A DNA stretch of 10,395 bases from Peptostreptococcaceae bacterium (GCA_016650135.1 JAENWH010000039.1:1-10395); one strand, 5' to 3'; shown: positions 1 to 7,002, counted from the stretch's first letter. Made by a program: numbers and translations. Notes: a model not told the origin generated them from the sequence alone.

Positions 1-349
1 AAATGGGCATAATGAAACCTTGAATAGGTTCATTACAAAAATTGATAGGGATATCGATGTCAGCGTTGTTTCTTCCAGCTTCGTTCTGATTAGCCCAAGG
101 CTGTAACACCTTTTTGCCAAGCTGAAAGCACGCTCCACTTTCGTTTCGGCTCTGTTGCTCCCTGTCCTACGCTTAAACCTAATGTTACCACTTCGGCTCC
201 AAGGACTCGGTACAAGGCGGTTGGTCTTCCTTACCCGATGGGATTCCCACCCACTATATGATACGACCTTGCTCGGCCGCACTGCTTGGCACTATCAACC
301 CGCACTCGGGAATTTCACCCGTTAGAGTGCGCCCCTATGCTGGGTGCAC
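1..349 (-). mobile_element. Group II intron, 5' portion (domain I), probably class IIC; truncated by window start
   Basis: Read on the minus strand, the segment begins GTGCACCCAGCATAGGGGCG at 349 and continues with ACGGGTGAAATTCCCG, GAGCAAGGTCGT, GGGTGGGAATCCC and GTAAGGA. These occur in the order and approximate spacing of domain I of bacterial group II introns, and resemble the Oceanobacillus class IIC intron from memory. The 5' end GUGCA is close to the family consensus GUGYG. Only about 350 nt are present. The remaining ribozyme domains and any reverse transcriptase/maturase in domain IV would lie beyond the window start. The 5' exon ends in a terminator-like hairpin and T-tract (353-380), the recognised insertion context of class IIC introns. 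The segment is more GC-rich than the operon next to it. The class is inferred; the exact 5' boundary could shift by a few bases because AGA separates the T-tract from GTGCAC. Confidence 0.75.
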
Positions 350-352
350 TCT

Positions 353-380
353 AAAAAAACCAGGTCAGAGTCTAACCTGG
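353..380 (-). terminator. Terminator-like hairpin forming the 5' exon of the group II intron
   Basis: On the minus strand a 9-bp stem (CCAGGTTAG with CTGACCTGG, one T-G pair; 3-nt loop) at 360-380 is followed by seven Ts (353-359). The intron starts four bases later. It has the shape of a Rho-independent terminator and is the kind of site class IIC introns target. It lies just inside the tandem repeats at 396-467, so it may have belonged to the element carrying those repeats rather than to the operon, which has its own terminator at 478-519. Confidence 0.7.
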
Positions 381-395
381 GTACTAAAGATAAAA

Positions 396-467
396 CGGCA
401 ATTAGTTTTCCCTACATTTCGGCATTTAATTTTCCCTACCTAATATATTCAGTTTTTCCCATACAAT
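396..467. repeat. Three imperfect 24-bp tandem repeats; candidate IS21-family terminal repeats
   Basis: Units at 396-419, 420-443 and 444-467 keep an exact 24-bp period. The core TTTTCCC recurs at 406-412, 430-436 and 454-460. The first two units share CGGCAwTTArTTTTCCCTAC; the third is more diverged. On the minus strand the units read TAGGGAAAA...TGCCG. Ends with two or three direct repeats of about 20-25 bp are known for IS21-family elements, where the transposase binds them, and a TG tip typical of that family could lie at 464-465. No transposase is visible in the window; it would lie to the left. The family assignment is an inference; the repeats themselves are directly visible. Confidence 0.55.
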
Positions 468-477
468 AGTTTCAATT

Positions 478-519
478 AAAAAAGTAACCCTACGTAAAGG
501 TATACCTTTACGTAGGGTT
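478..519 (-). terminator. Probable Rho-independent terminator of the catabolic operon (perfect 34-bp palindrome)
   Basis: Positions 486-519 are a perfect inverted repeat with 17-nt arms (arm AACCCTACGTAAAGGTA). On the minus strand the stem is followed by AC and then six Ts (483-478). This is the first strong terminator after the permease stop at 731, so it probably ends the operon transcript. On the plus strand the hairpin is followed by GAAAAAAAC, so it is oriented for minus-strand transcripts. A perfect palindrome this long could also be a protein-binding site or mobile-element remnant. Confidence 0.7.
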
Positions 520-608
520 GAAAAAAACTATAAAATGTATTCGTAAAGTATAACAAAACATTTAGCTTTACATAGACGTTATAAAATTGCTACTGGTGTG
601 ATTCAGGC

Positions 609-647
609 TTATGTTGGCGAGACCCCCACTATAACTACTTCTTTCAT
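609..647 (-). pseudogene. Possible 5' remnant of a thiolase (acetyl-CoA acetyltransferase) gene
   Basis: A 12-codon reading frame encodes MKEVVIVGVSPT and then a stop. Thiolases characteristically begin M-K/R-E-V-V-I followed by a VRTPIG-like segment, so this matches the N-terminus up to the point where RTPIG would be expected. An AAGGA ribosome binding site lies 10 nt upstream (658-662). The stub is 84 nt downstream of the permease stop, in operon orientation. A thiolase converting acetoacetyl-CoA to two acetyl-CoA is what the operon's chemistry needs next, which supports the reading. No thiolase sequence follows before the terminator, so a deletion probably removed the rest. Twelve residues are too few for certainty; chance similarity is the main alternative. 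Confidence 0.4.
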
Positions 648-730
648 TTTTTTTACGTCCTTAAGGATAAATCAAATTTACTCTGCCATTATAATAAACT
701 ACCACATATCATTAACTCCGTTTTATCATC

Positions 731-2044
731 TTAAAGTACGATCGCCATAACTAAGGCAACAGCTAATGATATAAGTCCACCAACTACGACAATTACGAAG
801 ATATGACGATAGGCTTGTTTGTGAGTCAGACCAGTTAGTGCTAACAACGCAAGTACCGCTCCGCTATGAGGCATAGCACTGAGAGGTCCTGACGACATGG
901 CAGCTATACGATGTATTATCTCAGGATTGATTCCTTGGGCTAAATACGTTTTAGAAAATGCCTCCATAATGATACCTAGGCTTCCCGAGGATGACCCGGT
1001 AACAGCTGACATCAGACCTGTACTTACCGATAAGCTAAGTAATGGGCTTCCTGGGATACCTAGAATCAAATTAGATATTATCTGAAATCCTGGAGCTGCT
1101 GCTACAACTATTCCAAAGCCGACTGCTGCGGCAGTAAAGACTGCTGGTACAACCGCAGCAGTAGCGCCTGTATTGAGAGTTACAGTGTGGTTTGAAATAT
1201 GTTTATTGAAAACTACAGCAGCACTGACAATTGAGATTAGCAACGCTATCAGTAATATATTTGGTATTTTCATCACACTGCCTACAATGATTATAACGAT
1301 CAATAATAATAACGGAAGTAGACTTACTCCTACTGAAGGTAAGTTATCAGTTTTGACATCTTGCGTATCTGATGCTGAAACTATATAATGTTCATCTGCT
1401 TTCTTAGCTTTTATTAATTCGATTTTCATATACCATAAAGAAAATGCAATTACAACCACTGATCCAATAATGCCAATTAAAGGAGCCGCCATTAGAGTAG
1501 TTCCCAAAGCCGTTGTCGGAATAGCATTTTGAATTGAAGGGGTTCCAGGTAACATGGTCATTGTAAAAGTAGCCATCCCGCCGACAAGCGGGATCATTAT
1601 TAGATGCCAAGGTATGTCGAGTTCGCGAAAAAGCGGCCGGGACAAAGGAACAATAGCGAACATTGCAACATAAAGGCTAACGCCACCATAAGTTAGTAGA
1701 CTTGAGACAATCAAAACCGCCACCATCACTTTATAAGGATTGTCGGTGCCTGTTAGCTTTAACGTTCCGTTCGCAATCGAACGAGCAGCGCCGCTTTCAT
1801 CCATGTATTTGGCTAAAATAGCTCCTAGTAAAAATATCGGAAAATAACTTTTGATGAACAAACCTACACCCGCCATGTAGGAGTTTGGATTTGTAATTAG
1901 TGCCGCAAATATATCCATCTGATTTGTAAGAATGACCACTAGTGCACATAATGGTCCGATAATCAGAATGCTATATCCACGAAGAGCCAAGAAAATTATT
2001 AGCGCCAGCGATACGAAAATACCAACAAGAAACATCCAGTTCAT
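731..2044 (-). CDS. GntP-family permease for a small hydroxy- or keto-acid
   Basis: A 437-aa, very hydrophobic polytopic membrane protein with roughly a dozen membrane segments. The first helix is at the N-terminus (MNWMFLVGIFVSLALIIFLA). GntP-type signatures include GGVSLYVAMFAIVPLSRPLF, TMLPGTPSIQNAIPTTALGT and the C-terminal SGPLSAMPHSGAVLALLALT. The family contains gluconate/H+ symporters and permeases linked to 3-hydroxybutyrate or acetoacetate use. In Bacillus subtilis the related yxjC sits beside the succinyl-CoA:3-oxoacid CoA-transferase genes scoA and scoB, the same arrangement as here. The start at 2044 is chosen because AAGGAGGG lies 8 nt upstream; an in-frame ATG at 2077 lies upstream of that site and would add 11 residues. 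The gene is 53 nt after the CoA-transferase beta gene. It probably imports the operon's substrate; specificity is not readable from sequence. It is visibly richer in GC than the genes at the operon's 5' end. Confidence 0.88.
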   Translation of the reverse strand: MNWMFLVGIFVSLALIIFLALRGYSILIIGPLCALVVILTNQMDIFAALITNPNSYMAGVGLFIKSYFPIFLLGAILAKYMDESGAARSIANGTLKLTGTDNPYKVMVAVLIVSSLLTYGGVSLYVAMFAIVPLSRPLFRELDIPWHLIMIPLVGGMATFTMTMLPGTPSIQNAIPTTALGTTLMAAPLIGIIGSVVVIAFSLWYMKIELIKAKKADEHYIVSASDTQDVKTDNLPSVGVSLLPLLLLIVIIIVGSVMKIPNILLIALLISIVSAAVVFNKHISNHTVTLNTGATAAVVPAVFTAAAVGFGIVVAAAPGFQIISNLILGIPGSPLLSLSVSTGLMSAVTGSSSGSLGIIMEAFSKTYLAQGINPEIIHRIAAMSSGPLSAMPHSGAVLALLALTGLTHKQAYRHIFVIVVVGGLISLAVALVMAIVL

Positions 2045-2097
2045 AATAAAAACCCTCCTTAATATATTTGAAAACAAACAATATTTTTCTGTTAAAA

Positions 2098-2763
2098 CTA
2101 TTGCATCTTACATAAATCATCGGCAATAATAAGATCCGCCTCTGTGGCTGCCTTGATTTGGTCAACTGTATATTCCGGATTATATTCCTTCAATACAATC
2201 CCCTTCTCAGTAACCTTCATTACGCCCATCTCTGTAATAATTAGATCTACTGCATTTTGTGCAGTCAAAGGCAGAGTACAATTTTTCAAGATTTTAGATT
2301 TTCCTCTGCTAGTATGCTCCATAGCAATGATAACTTTTCTTGCACCTACTAATAAATCCATTGCGCCACCCATCCCTGGAACCATTTTACCAGGAATAAT
2401 CCAGTTAGCAATATTTCCTTTTTCATCCACCTCTAAAGCACCTAAAACAGTCACATCCACATGTCCACCTCTTATAATAGCAAAAGACATAGCACTGTCA
2501 AAAAATACCCCATCAACTCTAACTCCAGCAGGTTTGCCCCCTGCATTTACAATGTTTTTGCCATATTCAGAGATTTCATCTTCATCTATTGTATCAGTTA
2601 AACCAATATAACCATTTTCAGACTGCAGCATTATATTCACACCATCTGGCACATGGTTACCGACAAGGGTGGGCAGGCCAATACCTAAATTTACTATATC
2701 CCCATCTTTCAATTCCTTTGCAACTCGCTTTGCAATGAAGTTTTGTGTCTCCAGTTTATCCAT
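2098..2763 (-). CDS. atoA: 3-oxoacid (acetoacetate-type) CoA-transferase, beta subunit
   Basis: A 221-aa family I CoA-transferase beta subunit of normal length. The catalytic glutamate is Glu49 in the motif LQSENG, which forms the glutamyl-CoA thioester during the ping-pong reaction. Other family features are GIGLPTLVGN near residues 27-36 and PGMGGAMDLLVGA. With the alpha subunit it should move CoA from acetyl-CoA, butyryl-CoA or succinyl-CoA to acetoacetate, giving acetoacetyl-CoA. Its ribosome binding site AAGGAGGG overlaps the stop codon of the alpha gene and the gap is 15 nt, so the two subunits are probably translationally coupled. AtoA, ScoB and CtfB are all equivalent names; the preferred CoA donor cannot be told from sequence. 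The acetoacetate role is supported by the BKACE gene in the same operon, which makes acetoacetate. Confidence 0.92.
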   Translation of the reverse strand: MDKLETQNFIAKRVAKELKDGDIVNLGIGLPTLVGNHVPDGVNIMLQSENGYIGLTDTIDEDEISEYGKNIVNAGGKPAGVRVDGVFFDSAMSFAIIRGGHVDVTVLGALEVDEKGNIANWIIPGKMVPGMGGAMDLLVGARKVIIAMEHTSRGKSKILKNCTLPLTAQNAVDLIITEMGVMKVTEKGIVLKEYNPEYTVDQIKAATEADLIIADDLCKMQ

Positions 2764-2778
2764 TATTCAATTCCCTCC

Positions 2779-3423
2779 TTAAACTATATAATCAACGAAC
2801 ATTCCAGGGGTGACTACGTTTTCCTGCTTAATCATTCCTGCTTCTACAACTTCTTCTGCTTCAACAATAACAATATCTGCTGCTGTAGCCATGAGTGGAT
2901 TGAAATTTCTTGTGCTGCCTTCGTAATATACATTCCCGAAAGTGTCCACTATGCTGCCGGCAATAATCGCAACATCTGCTCTCAAAGGTTTCTCGATTAG
3001 ATATTCTTTATTGTCAATAATGATTTTTTCCTTGCCCTCTTCCACAATAGTACCGATACCTGTCGGTGTCAAAACTCCGCCTAATCCTGCTCCACCAGCA
3101 CGTATCTGCTCTGCTAAAGTACCCTGCGGAACCAATACAACTTTTGTAGTTCCTTCGTTTAGCTGTTTTCCGGTTTCACGATTCGTACCAACATGTGAAG
3201 CAATAATATGCTCGAACTGTTTTGTTACAACCATTTTTCCAACTCCGTAGTCTGTAAATGCTGTATCGTTGCAAATCAATGTTAAATTAGACACGCCCTT
3301 CTCAACTAATGCATCTATCAACTTATGAGGTGAACCGTTCCCTAGAAAACCACCTACCATAATTGTCATTCCGTCTTTTATTAAATCTGTGGCTTTTTTA
3401 ATATCTATGATTTTATTAGTCAT
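2779..3423 (-). CDS. atoD: 3-oxoacid (acetoacetate-type) CoA-transferase, alpha subunit
   Basis: A 214-aa family I CoA-transferase alpha subunit. The glycine-rich loop VGGFLGNGSP lies near residues 23-32, followed by EQIRAGGAGLGGVLTPTGIG around residues 105-124, both typical of AtoD/ScoA/CtfA proteins. The alpha subunit pairs with the beta subunit encoded immediately downstream; together they form the active enzyme that activates acetoacetate to acetoacetyl-CoA. The start at 3423 has an AGGAGT site 7 nt upstream. The 239-nt space before it, towards the preceding CoA-transferase gene, is unusual for this otherwise tight operon and appears to hold decayed sequence; I saw no convincing separate promoter there. 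The donor acyl-CoA is not determinable from sequence. Confidence 0.92.
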   Translation of the reverse strand: MTNKIIDIKKATDLIKDGMTIMVGGFLGNGSPHKLIDALVEKGVSNLTLICNDTAFTDYGVGKMVVTKQFEHIIASHVGTNRETGKQLNEGTTKVVLVPQGTLAEQIRAGGAGLGGVLTPTGIGTIVEEGKEKIIIDNKEYLIEKPLRADVAIIAGSIVDTFGNVYYEGSTRNFNPLMATAADIVIVEAEEVVEAGMIKQENVVTPGMFVDYIV

Positions 3424-3662
3424 AATATCTACTCCTTTAATTATTCAGCTCCAACACTAATCAAGTCACCTGTGCCAACTTTTGTAATTACATACACCGT
3501 CATAGCTCAGTATTGGCAAACAACATTCCCAATACTTTCTACACCAACAACTACAATTGTATTGTTCCATGCTTGTACATCCATCCCAATAGCTTGCAGA
3601 AAGCATGAATAGTGCTTGTATAGCCTAGTGACCACCTGCTAAAGGAACATCTTTTTCATAAT
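3424..3662 (-). pseudogene. Intra-operon gap with possible decayed coding sequence, unidentified
   Basis: These 239 bases between two operon genes carry protein-like stretches on the minus strand in changing frames. They include YEKDVPLAGGH then a stop then AIQALFMLSASYWDG; in another frame QAIGMDVQAWNNTIVVVGV followed by ESIGNVVCQ; and then AMTVYVITKVGTGDLISVGA ending at a stop 14 nt before the next gene. The VVVGVESIGN stretch resembles the glycine loop of a dinucleotide-binding fold, but I cannot name a family. Frequent stops and frame changes fit a gene remnant left by deletion and frameshift. It could equally be spacer DNA with chance open frames. Confidence 0.35.
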
Positions 3663-5003
3663 TTAAACTATCTTATTAGATCTAACCCAAATCTTCATTT
3701 TCTCAGCTTCTTTAATCAAATCTTCTCTAACCTTAGGATCTGCTAAACTTATTAATAGCTCGGCCCTTTGCCAAGTTGATTTAGCTTTAAGATCTACAAC
3801 CCCATGCTCAGTTACAACATAATTGCATATAGATCGAGGTACGGTTACAATACTACCATTTTTTAAAGTAGGAACTATTCTAGAACTTATATTTCCGCTT
3901 TTATCTTCTGCCTTTGATGATATACAAATTATCCCTTTTCCACCTTTAGAACGAAATGCGGAATAGATATAATCAAGTTGTCCACCTGTGCCTGAAATTT
4001 GACGAAATCCATAGGATTCTGAAGATACCTGTCCATATAAATCTACTTCAATCGCATTATTAATGGCTATTAGCTTATCATGCTTTGATGCAATGAATGG
4101 ATCATTAACATAATTTACCGGATAACTTGCACAGGCAGTATTCATATTTACAAAATCGTATAATTTTTTTGTGCCCATGGCAAATGTATATGCAATTTTT
4201 CCTCTGTCAAATTCTTTGTATTTTCCAGTCATAACACCGGATTCATACATATCAACGTAGGCATCTACCAGCATTTCGGTGTGACCTCCAAGATCTTTAA
4301 GGTCAGACTTAGCAATTAATTTCCCTACTTCATTAGGCATAGCACCAATACCTAATTGTATAACTGATCTGTCCTCAATTAATTCAAGAACATTCTCGGC
4401 TACCTTTATATCAATTTCGTTAGATATTGGACTTTTTATATCTACCATTGGTTCATTATTTGTTTCAATTATAAAATCTACATCAGAAATATGAACCGCT
4501 TCATCATTTCCTCCAAGACAGACAGGAATATTAGAATTAACCTCTACCACAACCATTTTTGCTTTTTTAATAGTGCTAGCATGAATAGAATTAGATACAC
4601 TGAAATTAAAATACCCATGTTGGTCCATTGGGGCTACTTTAAGGGCAAATACATCAGGTTCTAAGTAACGCTCGAATAACATTGGACCCTCACTATAAGT
4701 AAGCGGTATATAAAAACTCAAACTTTTATCATGAAGCTTACGACTCCCGCCACTAAAATGCCAATCATTAAAAACAAAGTGTTCTTTATCTAGATCACAT
4801 TTTACTATTTCAGGAATCCCAGGATAATATACCGCTGCAACATTAACATTATTTAATTCATCTTTTCTTTCAGCAAGATATTTATCAAAATAAGTGGGAG
4901 CCATCAAAAAATTACCGTAATGTACCCAATCTCCTGATTTTACAATCTTTACTGCCTCCTGAGGAGAAGTTAGTTTGTTTTGATATTCTTGATTATAATT
5001 CAT
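3663..5003 (-). CDS. Acetyl-CoA hydrolase/transferase family: 4-hydroxybutyrate / butyryl-CoA:acetate-type CoA-transferase
   Basis: A 446-aa single-chain family I CoA-transferase of the Cat2/AbfT/But type, which swaps CoA between an acyl-CoA and acetate. Visible features are QLGIGAMPNEV (residues 216-226), HTEM with Glu243 as the probable catalytic glutamate (by analogy with Glu238 of Clostridium aminobutyricum AbfT, recalled from memory), GTGGQLDY (338-345) in the CoA-binding region, and TEHGVVDL near residues 398-405. Length is normal. The start has AGAGAGG 10 nt upstream, and the gap to the dehydrogenase gene upstream is 28 nt. In this operon it would release the acyl-CoA formed by the BKACE enzyme as the free acid, using acetate and regenerating the acetyl-CoA that BKACE consumes. 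The true acyl group is unknown; butyrate, 4-hydroxybutyrate or another short acid are possible. Confidence 0.88.
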   Translation of the reverse strand: MNYNQEYQNKLTSPQEAVKIVKSGDWVHYGNFLMAPTYFDKYLAERKDELNNVNVAAVYYPGIPEIVKCDLDKEHFVFNDWHFSGGSRKLHDKSLSFYIPLTYSEGPMLFERYLEPDVFALKVAPMDQHGYFNFSVSNSIHASTIKKAKMVVVEVNSNIPVCLGGNDEAVHISDVDFIIETNNEPMVDIKSPISNEIDIKVAENVLELIEDRSVIQLGIGAMPNEVGKLIAKSDLKDLGGHTEMLVDAYVDMYESGVMTGKYKEFDRGKIAYTFAMGTKKLYDFVNMNTACASYPVNYVNDPFIASKHDKLIAINNAIEVDLYGQVSSESYGFRQISGTGGQLDYIYSAFRSKGGKGIICISSKAEDKSGNISSRIVPTLKNGSIVTVPRSICNYVVTEHGVVDLKAKSTWQRAELLISLADPKVREDLIKEAEKMKIWVRSNKIV

Positions 5004-5031
5004 TAATTCACAACCTCTCTAAAAAGAAGAT

Positions 5032-6051
5032 TTATTTTACTTCTGGAAATGTAAATGCTTCTATAGGACATGCTTCTACTGGTATATCACGATTTTCCTT
5101 TTTTTTGATTAATGCAACAACTTGATCATTTAATGGCGTTTCGACGCCATATTTTTTACCAAAGCTGCAAACTACACCATTAATGGCATCAACTTCCGTT
5201 TTTGTTTTTCCATTTCTTAAATCTTGAAGCATACTTGCTACCAATTTTCTGTGTGGTTCGAACAAAGCCATATAGTTTTCAGCTACAGCTTTAAAATCTT
5301 CTTTATTAGTAAATCTAAATTGATTTAAGTCAAATGTTCCAAAATGCTCAACTTTTATACCGGCTGCATCTGCTACTTGCATACATTCGTTACCTATGTG
5401 AGTAATACATTTCATAGAAGTTTTATTATCAATTACATCTCCAAATGTTTTATTCATTACAGTTGACATTCCACTGGCTGTTGAATTAATAAATAACTTT
5501 GCCCATCTGATTCCCATCAAATTATCTTGTATTGTTACTGGACACATTAATTCAAGAATTGCTTTTACAGTATTTAATCTTTCAGTAACTCCACCTTTAT
5601 ATTCTCCTAGGTCAAAATGCAAGCCTTTTTCTTCTGTAGTTAATTCCGCTACTCCCGGACCCTTGAAAGTAGCTCCCCAACCTACTGGAGCGCCTATTAC
5701 CCTATCGTCTCCAACAACTTTAGCAACAGCTGGCTCAGGAACACCGTTTTGGAATGTAACAACTACTCCGTTGGGAGCTAAATGTTCTTTAACTTGGTTT
5801 AATGCTATGTCATTAAAAGTTTGTTTAGCCAAATAAAATACTATGTCATATAAACCTTCCATTTTATCTGGAGTTATTGCTTTTACCTGAACATTAAAAT
5901 TTCTAGTTCCAGTTACTGTAGCTCCTTTTTCATTTAAAACGTCTACATGTTCCTGATATGCATCTATTAATACAATATCTAGACCTCCCCTTGCTATATG
6001 CGCTCCTACAATTGTGCCTAATGCACCAGCTCCCATTAATGCTAATCTCAT
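5032..6051 (-). CDS. Ketopantoate reductase-like (ApbA/PanE family) 2- or 3-hydroxyacid dehydrogenase
   Basis: A 339-aa protein with an N-terminal Rossmann fold: GAGALG at residues 7-12 and an acidic Asp30 at the end of the second strand (VLIDAY). PanE-type catalytic features in the C-terminal domain are WAKLFINS (Lys185, Asn189) and KTEVDAINGVV (284-294). Classical PanE enzymes use NADPH and carry a basic residue near the end of strand 2; Asp30 points instead to NAD(H), suiting oxidation of a hydroxyacid. Length exceeds the roughly 300 aa of true PanE. The gene lies 39 nt after the BKACE gene and 28 nt before a CoA-transferase gene, not among pantothenate genes, so a catabolic role is more likely: making the beta-keto acid substrate for BKACE from its hydroxy form. 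AGGAGGAG lies 7 nt before the start. Family is secure; substrate is inferred. Confidence 0.85.
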   Translation of the reverse strand: MRLALMGAGALGTIVGAHIARGGLDIVLIDAYQEHVDVLNEKGATVTGTRNFNVQVKAITPDKMEGLYDIVFYLAKQTFNDIALNQVKEHLAPNGVVVTFQNGVPEPAVAKVVGDDRVIGAPVGWGATFKGPGVAELTTEEKGLHFDLGEYKGGVTERLNTVKAILELMCPVTIQDNLMGIRWAKLFINSTASGMSTVMNKTFGDVIDNKTSMKCITHIGNECMQVADAAGIKVEHFGTFDLNQFRFTNKEDFKAVAENYMALFEPHRKLVASMLQDLRNGKTKTEVDAINGVVCSFGKKYGVETPLNDQVVALIKKKENRDIPVEACPIEAFTFPEVK

Positions 6052-6090
6052 AATAATCTCCTCCTAAATTATAGTTTTCTATTAATATTA

Positions 6091-7002
6091 TTACTTATTC
6101 AAACCTAAAATTTCTCTAGCTTCATCAGGTGTTGCTATTTCAAAGTCAAATTCCTTCATTATTCTTGCCATTTTTTCCACTAACTGTGCATTGTTTTTTG
6201 CCAGTTTACCTTTTTCTAAATATAGATTGTCTTCCAGACCAACTCTTACATTTCCGCCTAACAATAAGCTTTGCATGCAAATTGGGTATTCTTGTTTTCC
6301 AGCACCAAATGCTGACCATTCATATTCACCAATACCTAGCACTCTGTCAGCTGTTTCTTTCATTGTTATTAAATCATATGGGGAAGATCCTATCGCTCCG
6401 TTTATTCCCAATACAAACTGTAAGTATGGTTTGCCTTTAATAAGACCAGCATCCTTCATAAATTTTACATTGTAAATATGTCCAACATCATAGCATTCAA
6501 GTTCAGGTTTTGTTCCATTTTCATTAAATATATTTAACATTTTTTCCATATCTGCAAATGTATTTTGGAATACAAAACCTTTTGTCATTTCTAATGCTGG
6601 TTTTTCCCATTCATATTTCCATTGTTTAAGTTTTTCCGCTGCTGGAAATAGACCCCAGTTAAATGAGCCAGCATTCATAGAAGCTAATTCTGGCTTGAAT
6701 CTTGGAACAACAGAAACTCTTTGTTCAACTGTCATACCTACTCCACCACCAGTTGTTATACAAATGATAACGTCCTTATTTACTTGTCTAACTTTGTCTA
6801 TAATTTTTTGAAAAATTTCTAAGTCAGCTGATGGTTGCCCATTTACTGGATTTCTAGCATGAATATGAACAGAAGCAGCACCCGCATTAGCAGCATCTAT
6901 AACATTTTGTACAATTTCTTCTGGCGTTATAGGTAGATATTGTGACATTGAGGGGACATGGATTGAACCAGTTATTGAACAACTAATTATTCTTTTACTC
7001 AT
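6091..7002 (-). CDS. Beta-keto acid cleavage enzyme (BKACE, DUF849 family)
   Basis: A 303-aa TIM-barrel enzyme of the family founded by Kce, the 3-keto-5-aminohexanoate cleavage enzyme of lysine fermentation. The reaction is beta-keto acid plus acetyl-CoA giving acetoacetate plus an acyl-CoA. Zn ligands are His46 and His48 in VHIHAR and Glu257 in VRVGLEDN; Arg253 and Asp258 fit the catalytic Arg/Asp pair recalled from Kce (Arg226, Asp231). Also typical are the ITTGGG loop (82-87), ASMNAGSFNWG (107-117), FVLGINGAIG (196-205) and the C-terminal ATPDEAREILGLNK. Position 14, a substrate-contacting Glu in Kce, is Ile here. The start at 7002 is preferred because AGGAGG lies 7 nt upstream; an in-frame ATG at 7038 lies almost at the predicted transcription start. 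It is the first operon gene. Cleavage substrate is unknown. Confidence 0.92.
   Translation of the reverse strand: MSKRIISCSITGSIHVPSMSQYLPITPEEIVQNVIDAANAGAASVHIHARNPVNGQPSADLEIFQKIIDKVRQVNKDVIICITTGGGVGMTVEQRVSVVPRFKPELASMNAGSFNWGLFPAAEKLKQWKYEWEKPALEMTKGFVFQNTFADMEKMLNIFNENGTKPELECYDVGHIYNVKFMKDAGLIKGKPYLQFVLGINGAIGSSPYDLITMKETADRVLGIGEYEWSAFGAGKQEYPICMQSLLLGGNVRVGLEDNLYLEKGKLAKNNAQLVEKMARIMKEFDFEIATPDEAREILGLNK

Noticed and set aside
258..443. Plus-strand 61-codon open frame
   Set aside because: It lies across the antisense of the group II intron and the 24-bp repeats, has no ribosome binding site, and its protein resembles nothing recognised.
2144..2611. 155-codon plus-strand frame
   Set aside because: It is antisense to the well-supported CoA-transferase beta gene and is a by-product of that gene's codon pattern.
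3463..3479. TTGGCAC on the minus strand before the AtoD-like gene as a second sigma-54 promoter
   Set aside because: The following TTG is two bases too far away and no GC doublet falls at the -12 position.
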